DNA of 13,129 nt, from contig JBNKDD010000156.1 of NCBI GenBank assembly GCA_050288085.1, positions 1-13,129 of the forward strand, written 5' to 3'. Source of the DNA: JBNKDD01 sp050288085 (GTDB lineage: Bacteria; Chloroflexota; Anaerolineae; Aggregatilineales; UBA3940). This document shows, piece by piece, positions 7,682-13,129 of this stretch (its first letter is position 1; every line of letters begins with the position of its first letter). The notes beneath the pieces were generated by a model. That model was not told the DNA's origin, ran no database searches, and saw nothing but the letters and a program-made list of their open reading frames with translations. Made by a program: the position numbers and the translations under genes.

Positions 7682-8489
7682 GGTAAAAGCAATCCAGCGA
7701 ATCAGTTACGCCAGCTTTCTTGATTCGCTAAAACTGGATAAGCATTTCAGACTGTGGGTGGCTTCGATTGCTGTCTGGCTGCTGCTGATGATCGCCACCC
7801 CGGTCGTGATGTGGGTGACCGGGGATCGCTATATCGCCATGGTCAGCAGCCTGACAGTGATCGCACAGGCTGTCGCTGTGGTGATTGCCTTGCTCTCGCG
7901 CTGGTCGGTTCGGCGGATGGTGATTGCGGCCTTAACTTTGATGGTGCTTACCTGGGGCGTTGAGTTCATCGGATCGCAGACTGGGCTGCCGTTCGGGCAT
8001 TACAGTTACACGGAAAAACTCCAGCCCCAGCTTCTCGGTGTGCCACTCTTGATCCCGATTGCCTGGTTGATGATGCTCGCCCCAGCCTGGAGTACGGTCG
8101 ATGGGATTGCCCCGGTCAAGCCGGTTTGGGTGCGGCGCGTCCTGTTTGCTGCGCTGACCGGGTTTGCCATGACCACCTGGGACCTGTACCTTGATCCTCA
8201 GATGACAGCTAATACTATGTGGGTCTGGCATCAAGATGGGCTGTACTTCGGGATTCCGCTGGTGAACTTTTTCGGCTGGTGGCTGACCTCCTTTGTCGTC
8301 ACGCTGATCCTTCACCCATCCGATCTTCCACGCCGCCGCCTGCTGATCATCTACACGCTTACCTGGATTTTCCAGGCAATCGGGTTGAGCGTATTCTGGG
8401 GGCAGGTCGGCCCGGCCCTGGCCGGGTTCGCCGGGATGGGTATTTTTGTGTTGATTAGCTGGCAGCGGGAACTGTCCCAGGCCGAATGA
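7668..8489 (+). CDS. cruF: Carotenoid 1',2'-hydratase, CruF family
   Basis: Polytopic membrane protein of 273 residues in the CruF/bisanhydrobacterioruberin hydratase family. Known members add water across C1'-C2' of the acyclic psi-end of gamma-carotene or of bacterioruberin precursors. Family segments visible are WGVEFIGSQTGLPFGHYSYT (96-115), WDLYLDPQM (171-179) and WHQDGLYFGIPLVNFFGWW (187-205), with about seven hydrophobic helices. The start is set at ATG 7668, which has GAGGGA 7 nt upstream and overlaps the cyclase gene by 14 nt; a TTG at 7653 in the same frame would add five residues but has no ribosome site. Acidic and His residues in these segments are candidate catalytic groups. It sits between the cyclase and the CrtD-like gene, the order expected if hydration follows one-sided cyclisation. 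Confidence 0.87.
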   Translation: MLQSEVKAIQRISYASFLDSLKLDKHFRLWVASIAVWLLLMIATPVVMWVTGDRYIAMVSSLTVIAQAVAVVIALLSRWSVRRMVIAALTLMVLTWGVEFIGSQTGLPFGHYSYTEKLQPQLLGVPLLIPIAWLMMLAPAWSTVDGIAPVKPVWVRRVLFAALTGFAMTTWDLYLDPQMTANTMWVWHQDGLYFGIPLVNFFGWWLTSFVVTLILHPSDLPRRRLLIIYTLTWIFQAIGLSVFWGQVGPALAGFAGMGIFVLISWQRELSQAE

Positions 8490-9973
8490 TGTCAGACCGA
8501 ATTATCGTCATTGGGGCGGGTATTGGCGGACTGAGCGCTGCTATCTACCTATCCGCCGCCGGGTATGAAGTCCTCGTCCTGGAGAAGAATCCCACCGTTG
8601 GCGGGAAAATGTCACAGGTCGAGGAGGCCGGTTACCGGTGGGACACGGGGCCGTCGGTGATCACCATGCGCCATGTATTTGAAGACCTGTTCGCCACCGC
8701 TGGTCGCCGTCTCGAAGATTACCTGACCCTCGAACGGGTCGATCCGCTGACTCGTTACTTTTACCCTGACGGCACCATCCTCGATGCCTCCCTCGATCCA
8801 GAAAAAATGGCCCGCCAGATCGAAGCCATTGATCCAGGGGATGTTGACGGTTATGCCCGGTTTCTCAAATACATCAGCCGCCTGCATGACCTGGTCGGCC
8901 CGCTGTTTATTTATGATCACCCACCGAAGCTCTCCCGCCTGTTGAAAGTCTCGCCCTTTGAGGCCCTCCGGTTTGATGGGCTGCGCACGATGCACCAGGC
9001 GATCAGTAGTTATGTTCAATCCCCTCAGCTTCGACAGTTGTTAGGGCGGTTTGCGACCTATGTCGGCGCGAGTCCCTATCAGGCCCCGGCCACTCTGAAC
9101 GTGATTGCCCATGTCGAGCTAAACGGCGGGGTGTGGTACCCGGAGGGCGGAATCTACCAGATTGCCGAGGCTTATGCGCGGTTGGCCTGCGAGTTGGGGG
9201 TGACCATCCAGACCTGCTGCACGGTCGCGGAGATCGTCACAAGCGGGGGACGGGTTGAAGGTGTCCGGCTAGAAGATGGCGCTCTGATCACGGCCCGTGC
9301 TGTTATCGCAAATGTGGATGTCGCCGCCGTTTACGAGAGGCTCCTGCCCGGAACGGCACCGGTCGAAGCGACCCTGCGCCGACTCCAGCAAATCGAACCC
9401 TCTGGTTCCGGATTTGTTCTGTTATTGGGAATCGATAAATATCACCCGGAGTTGGCCCAGCACAATATCTTCTTTTCAGGCGACTACCGCCGCGAGTTCA
9501 GGCAGATATTCAACGAAGGAACGCTGCCTGACGATCCGACAATCTACGTGGCGATCACCTCAAAGCGCACCCCTAGCGACGCGCCCGACGGTCACGAAAA
9601 CTGGTTTGTTCTGGTCAATACGCCCGCACTAAACGACAAGGTCGATTGGCAGGAGCAAACTGCCCCCTACCGCGACCTGGTGCTGGCCCGCCTTGCCAAT
9701 TTCGGGTTCGATGTCCGAGAGCATATCCGCGCGGAAAGAATCCTCACGCCGGTGGATATCCAGTCCATGACTACCGCCCGCTGTGGGGCACTCTATGGCG
9801 CATCATCCAATAACCGGTGGGCGGCCTTCAAACGCCCGCATAATCGCAGCCGCCTGTTCGATAGGCTGTATTTCGCTGGAGGGACCACCCACCCTGGCGG
9901 CGGCGTTCCGATGGTCACCCTGTCGGGAAAAGTCGCCAGCGAACTGGCTATGGAGGATTTGAGCCAATCATGA
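8486..9973 (+). CDS. crtD: CrtD-like carotenoid 3',4'-desaturase (CrtI family)
   Basis: Second FAD-dependent CrtI-family oxidoreductase, 495 residues. It shows IVIGAGIGGLSAA (glycines at 10, 12, 14 and 15), DTGPS at 53-57, WYPEGGIYQI at 217-226 and a C-terminal GGTTHPGGGVPMVTLSG at about 465-481. In my recollection that GG-THPGGG-P ending is typical of CrtD-type enzymes acting on hydroxylated or methoxylated carotenoids and of similar late desaturases. Placement directly after cruF with a 4-nt ATGA overlap fits CrtD, which adds the C3'-C4' double bond after C1' hydroxylation, as in the deinoxanthin, myxol and saproxanthin routes. A second ATG at 8489 would shorten it by one residue. No clear ribosome site is present, so translation probably depends on coupling. 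Alternatives are a ketolase or oxygenase of the CrtO/CrtP type or a second phytoene/lycopene desaturase. Confidence 0.75.
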   Translation: MMSDRIIVIGAGIGGLSAAIYLSAAGYEVLVLEKNPTVGGKMSQVEEAGYRWDTGPSVITMRHVFEDLFATAGRRLEDYLTLERVDPLTRYFYPDGTILDASLDPEKMARQIEAIDPGDVDGYARFLKYISRLHDLVGPLFIYDHPPKLSRLLKVSPFEALRFDGLRTMHQAISSYVQSPQLRQLLGRFATYVGASPYQAPATLNVIAHVELNGGVWYPEGGIYQIAEAYARLACELGVTIQTCCTVAEIVTSGGRVEGVRLEDGALITARAVIANVDVAAVYERLLPGTAPVEATLRRLQQIEPSGSGFVLLLGIDKYHPELAQHNIFFSGDYRREFRQIFNEGTLPDDPTIYVAITSKRTPSDAPDGHENWFVLVNTPALNDKVDWQEQTAPYRDLVLARLANFGFDVREHIRAERILTPVDIQSMTTARCGALYGASSNNRWAAFKRPHNRSRLFDRLYFAGGTTHPGGGVPMVTLSGKVASELAMEDLSQS

Positions 9974-11313
9974 CCCGGCCAATCCCTACCCCCGATCCCG
10001 ACTCCGGGCTGTTGGCCCTACAAGCAATGTTGAAAGAAGGTCATCCCCTGGCGGCGATGCAGGTTTTTCACGAAAGGCTTGGTGATGTCTTCCAGCTTCA
10101 CCTGCCCGGTTTCCGCCCGGTGGTGATGGCCGGCCCAGAAGCAGCTCGGTTTGTGCTGGTCGAAGCACGCGACTGGCTAAAGTGGCGCAATCCAACCGAT
10201 CCAGTGACCGGGCTGCTGCGGCGTGGTGTCCTGGTCGAAGATGGCGAGACACATGATAGCCTCCGCCAACTGATGAATCCGACCCTCCACAGCAAAATGC
10301 TGGCCGACTACATCGCTATCATGGAGCGGCGCACCCGTCAAATCGCCGGTCAATGGATGGAGGATCGCCCCATCAATATGCTCGACGGGATGCGCCGGAT
10401 CACCCTGCTGATCCTGATCGATGCGCTGTTTGCGGTCGATTTCACGCCCGAACTCGACTCGCTGTTCAAGGCGATTATTAAGTCAATCCAGTATATTTCG
10501 CCCGGCCTGTGGATGGTGTGGCCCTCGGTGCCGCGAAAATGGCGATACCAACACCATGTCAACAAACTCGACCGCTACCTCTGCCGGATTATCGACGACC
10601 GGCGACGTGGCTGCGGCGGCTGCGAATCGGGGAATGATTTGCTGAGCATCCTGATCGCCGCCGGGCTGGATGACGATACAATCCGCGACCAACTGCTGAC
10701 GATGCTGATCGCCGGGCATGATACTTCGACCGCCCTACTGGCGTGGACGATCTATCTGCTTGGGCAGCATCCCAACGCGGCGAGGAAGGTTCAACAGGAA
10801 GCCGACCAACTTTTCAACGATGGCCCGCTAACGACGGAATCGCTCGCCAGAGCGGACTATCTCGGTAAGGTTATTAAAGAGTCGCTGCGGCTGTATCCAC
10901 CGATTCATCTCGGATCACGGGTGGCGGCAGAGGATATCCCTTATGGTGAGTACATCATTCCGGCGGGACAACGGGTCATCTATTCGATCTATCTGACCCA
11001 ACGTCACCCCGATCACTGGGATGATCCCCACAGCTTCGACCCCGACCGTTATGACCGTATGCAGCGTATCCCTCCCTACACCTGGCTCGCCTTTGGAGGC
11101 GGTCCACGTAACTGCATCGGGGCGGCCTTCGGCCAGCTTGAAGCGAAGATCATCCTGGCGATTCTCTACCACCAGTTCGATGTCAAACTCACCGCCCGCC
11201 GGATCCATCCCCGGATGGGGGCCACACTTGAGCCGCATCCCGGTGTGTTTGTTCGTCTTCAGAAACGGCAACAGCGGCCAGACCTCAAAGGCGGAATTCA
11301 TGTCCAACAATGA
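9970..11313 (+). CDS. Cytochrome P450, probable carotenoid ring hydroxylase
   Basis: Heme monooxygenase of 447 residues. The I-helix AGHDTST (248-254) holds the acid-alcohol pair, the K-helix ExxR is ESLR (E304, R307) and the heme loop is FGGGPRNCIG (375-384) with ligand Cys382. The C-helix segment ETHDSLRQLMNPTLHSKML is typical. There is no N-terminal membrane anchor and no fused reductase, so it needs outside redox partners, none of which is in the window. It overlaps the CrtD-like gene by 4 nt (ATGA) and ends the operon, so a carotenoid substrate is likely. Precedents I know are CYP175A1 of Thermus (beta-carotene 3-hydroxylase) and CYP287A1 of Deinococcus (ring 2-hydroxylase). The exact position oxidised, and even whether the substrate is a carotenoid, is inferred from context. 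Confidence 0.88.
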   Translation: MTRPIPTPDPDSGLLALQAMLKEGHPLAAMQVFHERLGDVFQLHLPGFRPVVMAGPEAARFVLVEARDWLKWRNPTDPVTGLLRRGVLVEDGETHDSLRQLMNPTLHSKMLADYIAIMERRTRQIAGQWMEDRPINMLDGMRRITLLILIDALFAVDFTPELDSLFKAIIKSIQYISPGLWMVWPSVPRKWRYQHHVNKLDRYLCRIIDDRRRGCGGCESGNDLLSILIAAGLDDDTIRDQLLTMLIAGHDTSTALLAWTIYLLGQHPNAARKVQQEADQLFNDGPLTTESLARADYLGKVIKESLRLYPPIHLGSRVAAEDIPYGEYIIPAGQRVIYSIYLTQRHPDHWDDPHSFDPDRYDRMQRIPPYTWLAFGGGPRNCIGAAFGQLEAKIILAILYHQFDVKLTARRIHPRMGATLEPHPGVFVRLQKRQQRPDLKGGIHVQQ

Positions 11314-11419
11314 CACGTATCATACCTGCCGCATATCGAGAAGCTATGCATACTGCATTTCATTGAACCGGACCACCGGGCATATAACTTGCCTGAGAAT
11401 TCGAAATTATTCCCCAAAA

Positions 11420-11515
11420 GCGACTCGCCCGCGAATTGTTTTTTGGCTCGCTTCGCGAATTTTTAAAATCGGCATTGACAAGGCTATCCTTCCCCTCTAT
11501 TGGTCGGCGAGTCGC
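11420..11515. repeat. 10-bp inverted repeat enclosing a short direct repeat
   Basis: GCGACTCGCC (11420-11429) is exactly complementary to GGCGAGTCGC (11506-11515), with a 76-bp loop. Inside lie two similar copies of CTCGC-nn-CGCGAATT followed by T-runs (from 11424 and 11447), and a palindromic TTCGCGAA at 11452-11459. This could be an RNA fold, a paired operator or the scar of a mobile element; nothing decides between these. Confidence 0.3.
11475..11503 (+). promoter_or_regulatory. Weak promoter-like site (consensus -35)
   Basis: A perfect TTGACA at 11475-11480 is followed after 17 bp by TATTGG, which keeps only the first three bases of the -10 consensus. It would transcribe the possible small ORF at 11541-11697 and perhaps the nitroreductase gene. 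Confidence 0.2.
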
Positions 11516-11540
11516 AGTTTATCAGCCGGGGGGTTGTGTA

Positions 11541-11697
11541 CTTGAAAGGGGCAGGCGATCTGCTGGACGCAGGTCGCGAGGAAATCAGGCAGCAATATCA
11601 TAATGGAACACGCGACCTGGGCTGTGTGTTGGGGGACTTTTTCTATCGGGAGACGCAGTCACGACTCATTGTGCTGCCCCGCTACATTCAGGTCTGA
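11541..11697 (+). other. Possible short gene or gene remnant (51 codons)
   Basis: A + strand frame beginning at TTG 11541, or further upstream at GTG 11536-type positions, reads LKGAGDLLDAGREEIRQQYH and continues to FFYRETQSRLIVLPRYIQV before TGA. Residue composition and third-base use look like real protein, unlike the flanking frames. The piece DLLDAGREEIRQQYHNG slightly recalls the N-terminal helix of GlnD-like nucleotidyltransferases, but the match is too weak to name it. There is no good start codon or ribosome site, so a decayed fragment is more likely than a working gene. Confidence 0.22.
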
Positions 11698-11735
11698 TAT
11701 GATCTGCTACTTCGATAGAGTCCAAACGCTCGATC

Positions 11736-11764
11736 TTGGCCCAAAGGTAGTAACGGGGTATCTT
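11736..11764 (+). promoter_or_regulatory. Candidate promoter upstream of the nitroreductase gene
   Basis: TTGGCC (11736-11741) and TATCTT (11759-11764) are 17 bp apart, each matching 4 of 6 consensus bases. Transcription would start near 11771 and include the 33-codon upstream ORF and the nitroreductase gene. Confidence 0.28.
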
Positions 11765-11786
11765 TGCTAAGAGGACATAATAAAAG

Positions 11787-11888
11787 TTGCCCCTCACTGC
11801 ACGTTTGTTAAACACATCCGAATCAAGAGAAGAGAAGAAAGTAGAAACTCTGGAAGAGGAAGTGCCGAAAGAAATGCCTGTAAAATGA
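11787..11888 (+). CDS. Possible 33-codon ORF coupled to the nitroreductase gene
   Basis: A TTG-started frame encodes a highly charged peptide: PLTARLLNTSESREEKK followed by VETLEEEVPKEMPVK. AAGAGGA lies about 11 nt before the TTG. Its TGA overlaps the nitroreductase start as ATGA (11885-11888), the usual geometry for translational coupling, and the nitroreductase gene itself lacks a clear ribosome site. The peptide resembles nothing I know. It could be a small protein, a leader ORF or the tail of a decayed gene. Support is only the overlap, the ribosome site and the coding-like Glu/Lys-rich composition. Confidence 0.3.
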   Translation: MPLTARLLNTSESREEKKVETLEEEVPKEMPVK

Positions 11889-12688
11889 GCCAAAAACAAA
11901 GGAAACTTGCAAGTATTCGCAGCCTGGTCCGTCTTTTACGCGGGAGACCCAAAATCCCGTCCTCTCTGGCCGATAACCCACTGCTGCAGGTGATTCTCAA
12001 CCGTCGCAGCATCCGCTCCTTTACGTCTCGGCCTATCCCTGAGGATGTCTTTGCTGCCATCCTTGAGGCCGGGCGGCTGGCACCCTCGACGGTAAACCTG
12101 CAAACCTGGGCATTTGCCGCGTTCGATGCGCAATTGTGGCAACAGACCTTTGACCGGCCTATCCCCTTCCGTGGCAGCCGAGCAGTGATCGTCATTGCCG
12201 ATACCTACCGGGATCGCCAGGTATTGGATGCTTTTCCTCACAGTCCGTTGGTGGAATACACTGTGGCCGTGATGAATGCCTCGCTGGCGGCAATGAATAT
12301 GAACATCGCTGCTGAAGCCCTGGGCGTATCATCGGTGATGCTCTCGGAGACCGGGCGCAGCGGCCTGCTGGATGCAAAGTACTTAAAGGAGAAGCTGGAC
12401 CTGCCGGAGAGTACAGTGCCGCTGATGACCATCGTGTTCGGGTATGCGCGTGGGCCATACCCGCCGATGCCTCCTAAACTCCCGGAAAAGCAAATTTTCT
12501 TCAAAGGCCGATACCAGCCTCCAAACCGCGAAACGATGGAGGACTGGCTATCGCAGATGACCGCCGGGTATAAGGCCAGCCATCTCCGCTCATCCTTTGA
12601 AAGTCAGATCAGAGTTTACCAGCGCAAGATCGGGCAGGCAGAGGCCGATCTGCATGAGATGATCTTTCACGAAGAAGACCTGTCTTGA
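11885..12688 (+). CDS. Nitroreductase-family flavoprotein
   Basis: Cytoplasmic FMN-dependent oxidoreductase of 267 residues. Family marks are the FMN-phosphate motif NRRSIRSFTSRPIPEDV (residues 39-55), LEAGRLAPSTVNLQTW (60-75) and, in the second half, ASLAAMNMNIAAEALGVSSV (132-151) with the late segment PLMTIVFGYARGPYP (179-193). Such enzymes use NAD(P)H to reduce nitro compounds, quinones or flavins; the natural substrate is unknown. The chain carries an N-terminal basic extension of about 30 residues and a charged C-terminal tail of about 55 residues beyond the core, resembling longer NfsA-like members. ATG 11885 is the only plausible start, because the upstream in-frame stretch has no start codon before its stop at 11768. 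No strong ribosome site is visible. It is separated by 571 bp from the carotenoid operon and has no evident link to it. Confidence 0.82.
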   Translation: MSQKQRKLASIRSLVRLLRGRPKIPSSLADNPLLQVILNRRSIRSFTSRPIPEDVFAAILEAGRLAPSTVNLQTWAFAAFDAQLWQQTFDRPIPFRGSRAVIVIADTYRDRQVLDAFPHSPLVEYTVAVMNASLAAMNMNIAAEALGVSSVMLSETGRSGLLDAKYLKEKLDLPESTVPLMTIVFGYARGPYPPMPPKLPEKQIFFKGRYQPPNRETMEDWLSQMTAGYKASHLRSSFESQIRVYQRKIGQAEADLHEMIFHEEDLS

Positions 12689-12835
12689 GATGAATGGTTG
12701 TTTTCAGGGTATAGTCGGAATAGGCATATTATCGGAGTATGCCCCATCTTGACGACTTTCGGTTATCCTAAAATAACCGTCTGCATAATTCGTGCTTAAG
12801 TAATAAAAATATAGATCTTTAGTTTCCGGTAAATG
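12689..12835. other. Non-coding stretch with two small hairpins after the nitroreductase gene
   Basis: GGCATA/TATGCC (12723-12743, 9-nt loop) and CGGTTAT/ATAACCG (12760-12779, 6-nt loop) are perfect stems. Neither is followed by a T-run on either strand, so neither is a standard intrinsic terminator, though they may mark the 3' end of the nitroreductase transcript. The rest (12780-12835) is AT-rich and shows nothing I can name. Confidence 0.35.
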
Positions 12836-13129
12836 ATGCACGACCAGAAGAAATCTGGCAAAACGCACTTTAACAATGGAGAGCAGAAAAGCTCATAAAA
12901 CTACAGTCAAGCAGCCTGTTTTGACTGCCTTCGGGCTGGAAAACCGGTCTGCAAATGGTCGGTGACCGACCGTTTTACCCGGAATCTTGCCGGAAGGGGG
13001 CAAGTTTCAGGAAAAGGCAGGCCAATCAGGGCCCGGCGCAAGCGACCGGGTGTAGGTTGTGGGTGGCGGTCCCAGAAGCCGGTCGGAATGGCAGGTAGGC
13101 TGGCGGCGAGAAATGCCAGGATGGAGCCA
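12836..13129 (+). mobile_element. Probable 5' part of a group II intron (continues beyond window)
   Basis: No protein is encoded here, but the stretch is a near-continuous series of hairpins: CCAGA/TCTGG (12844-12858), GAGC/GCTC with loop AGAAAA (12881-12894), CAGTCAA/TTGACTG (12904-12927), GGGCTGG-AAAA-CCGGTCT with wobbles (12933-12950), a 10-bp stem with one wobble and a TGA loop (12953-12975), CTTGCC/GGCAAG (12986-13004) and CCCGG/CCGGG enclosing CGC/GCG (13032-13050). The start GCACGACCAG resembles the GUGCGAC 5' end of group II introns. The order of motifs (ACTACAGTCAAGC, a GGAAAACC loop, CCCGGAA...GGCAAGTTTC, ATCAGGGCCCGGCG, GTGGGTGGCGG) matches my memory of domain I in bacterial ORF-containing introns. 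The exact 5' end is uncertain, and the maturase ORF and domains V-VI would lie past the right edge. Confidence 0.55.

Larger units (their letters stand above)
11314..11884. other. Intergenic stretch with weak or decayed coding signal
   Basis: 571 bp between the P450 stop and the nitroreductase start, more AT-rich than its neighbours. No complete recognisable gene is present. It holds a possible protein remnant (11541-11697), a 23-codon ORF starting at ATG 11699, a 33-codon ORF (11787-11888), a 10-bp inverted repeat and two promoter-like sites. No convincing intrinsic terminator for the carotenoid operon was found. Confidence 0.5.

Noticed and set aside
11300..11545. Frame starting at ATG 11300 inside the end of the P450 gene, with a GGCGGA-like site upstream
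   Set aside because: The 81-codon product has no protein-like pattern beyond the P450 overlap, and its composition resembles random sequence.
12749..12774. Promoter-like TTGACG ... TAAAAT
   Set aside because: The spacer is only 14 bp, too short for a standard promoter, and the -10 lies inside a hairpin.
12723..12779. Two hairpins behind the nitroreductase gene as intrinsic terminators
   Set aside because: Neither stem is followed by a T-run on either strand and both are only moderately GC-rich; kept only as unnamed structure.
1..13129. CRISPR array, tRNA or rRNA gene, insertion sequence with transposase
   Set aside because: No regularly spaced direct repeats, no tRNA cloverleaf or rRNA-like sequence and no transposase-like reading frame were seen on either strand.

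Overview
The window comes from a moderately GC-rich bacterium (by eye, no composition was computed) with Shine-Dalgarno-led, tightly packed genes. Its core is a six-gene carotenoid operon on the + strand (4492-11313): two CrtI-family desaturases, a CrtB phytoene synthase, a fused CrtYc-CrtYd lycopene cyclase, a CruF-type hydratase and a cytochrome P450. This gene set recalls pigmented Chloroflexota, Deinococcota, Myxococcota or Bacteroidota. I lean towards a Chloroflexota-like host, but this is an inference from gene content and protein style and no phylogeny was possible.

Left part (1-4214, minus strand): an ion-transport group. In transcription order it holds a 937-residue P2A-type Ca2+ ATPase, a 90-residue amphi-Trp domain protein and a NhaA Na+/H+ antiporter that runs off the left edge. 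nhaA also has a good -10 box of its own.

Divergent control region (4215-4491): it separates the ATPase from the carotenoid genes. It contains a 19-bp palindrome, a candidate promoter in each direction and a striking AT-rich inverted repeat over the crt promoter. The half-sites of that repeat recur every 11 bp, which recalls operators of CarH/LitR-type light-responsive MerR repressors.

Carotenoid operon (4492-11313): the genes overlap or are at most 14 bp apart. Predicted flow: CrtB condenses two GGPP to phytoene; CrtI desaturates it to lycopene; CrtYcd cyclises one or both ends; CruF hydrates the open psi-end at C1'-C2'; the CrtD-like enzyme adds the C3'-C4' double bond; the P450 probably hydroxylates the beta-ring. 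The likely product class is a monocyclic, 1'-hydroxylated, 3',4'-didehydro gamma-carotene of the saproxanthin or deinoxanthin type. No GGPP synthase, ketolase, CrtZ or glycosyltransferase is visible.

Right part (11314-13129): a 571-bp stretch with only weak or decayed coding signal and inverted repeats; a nitroreductase-family gene (11885-12688), perhaps coupled to a 33-codon upstream ORF; then a region without genes. The last ~290 bases form a dense series of hairpins resembling domain I of a bacterial group II intron, which would continue beyond the right edge.
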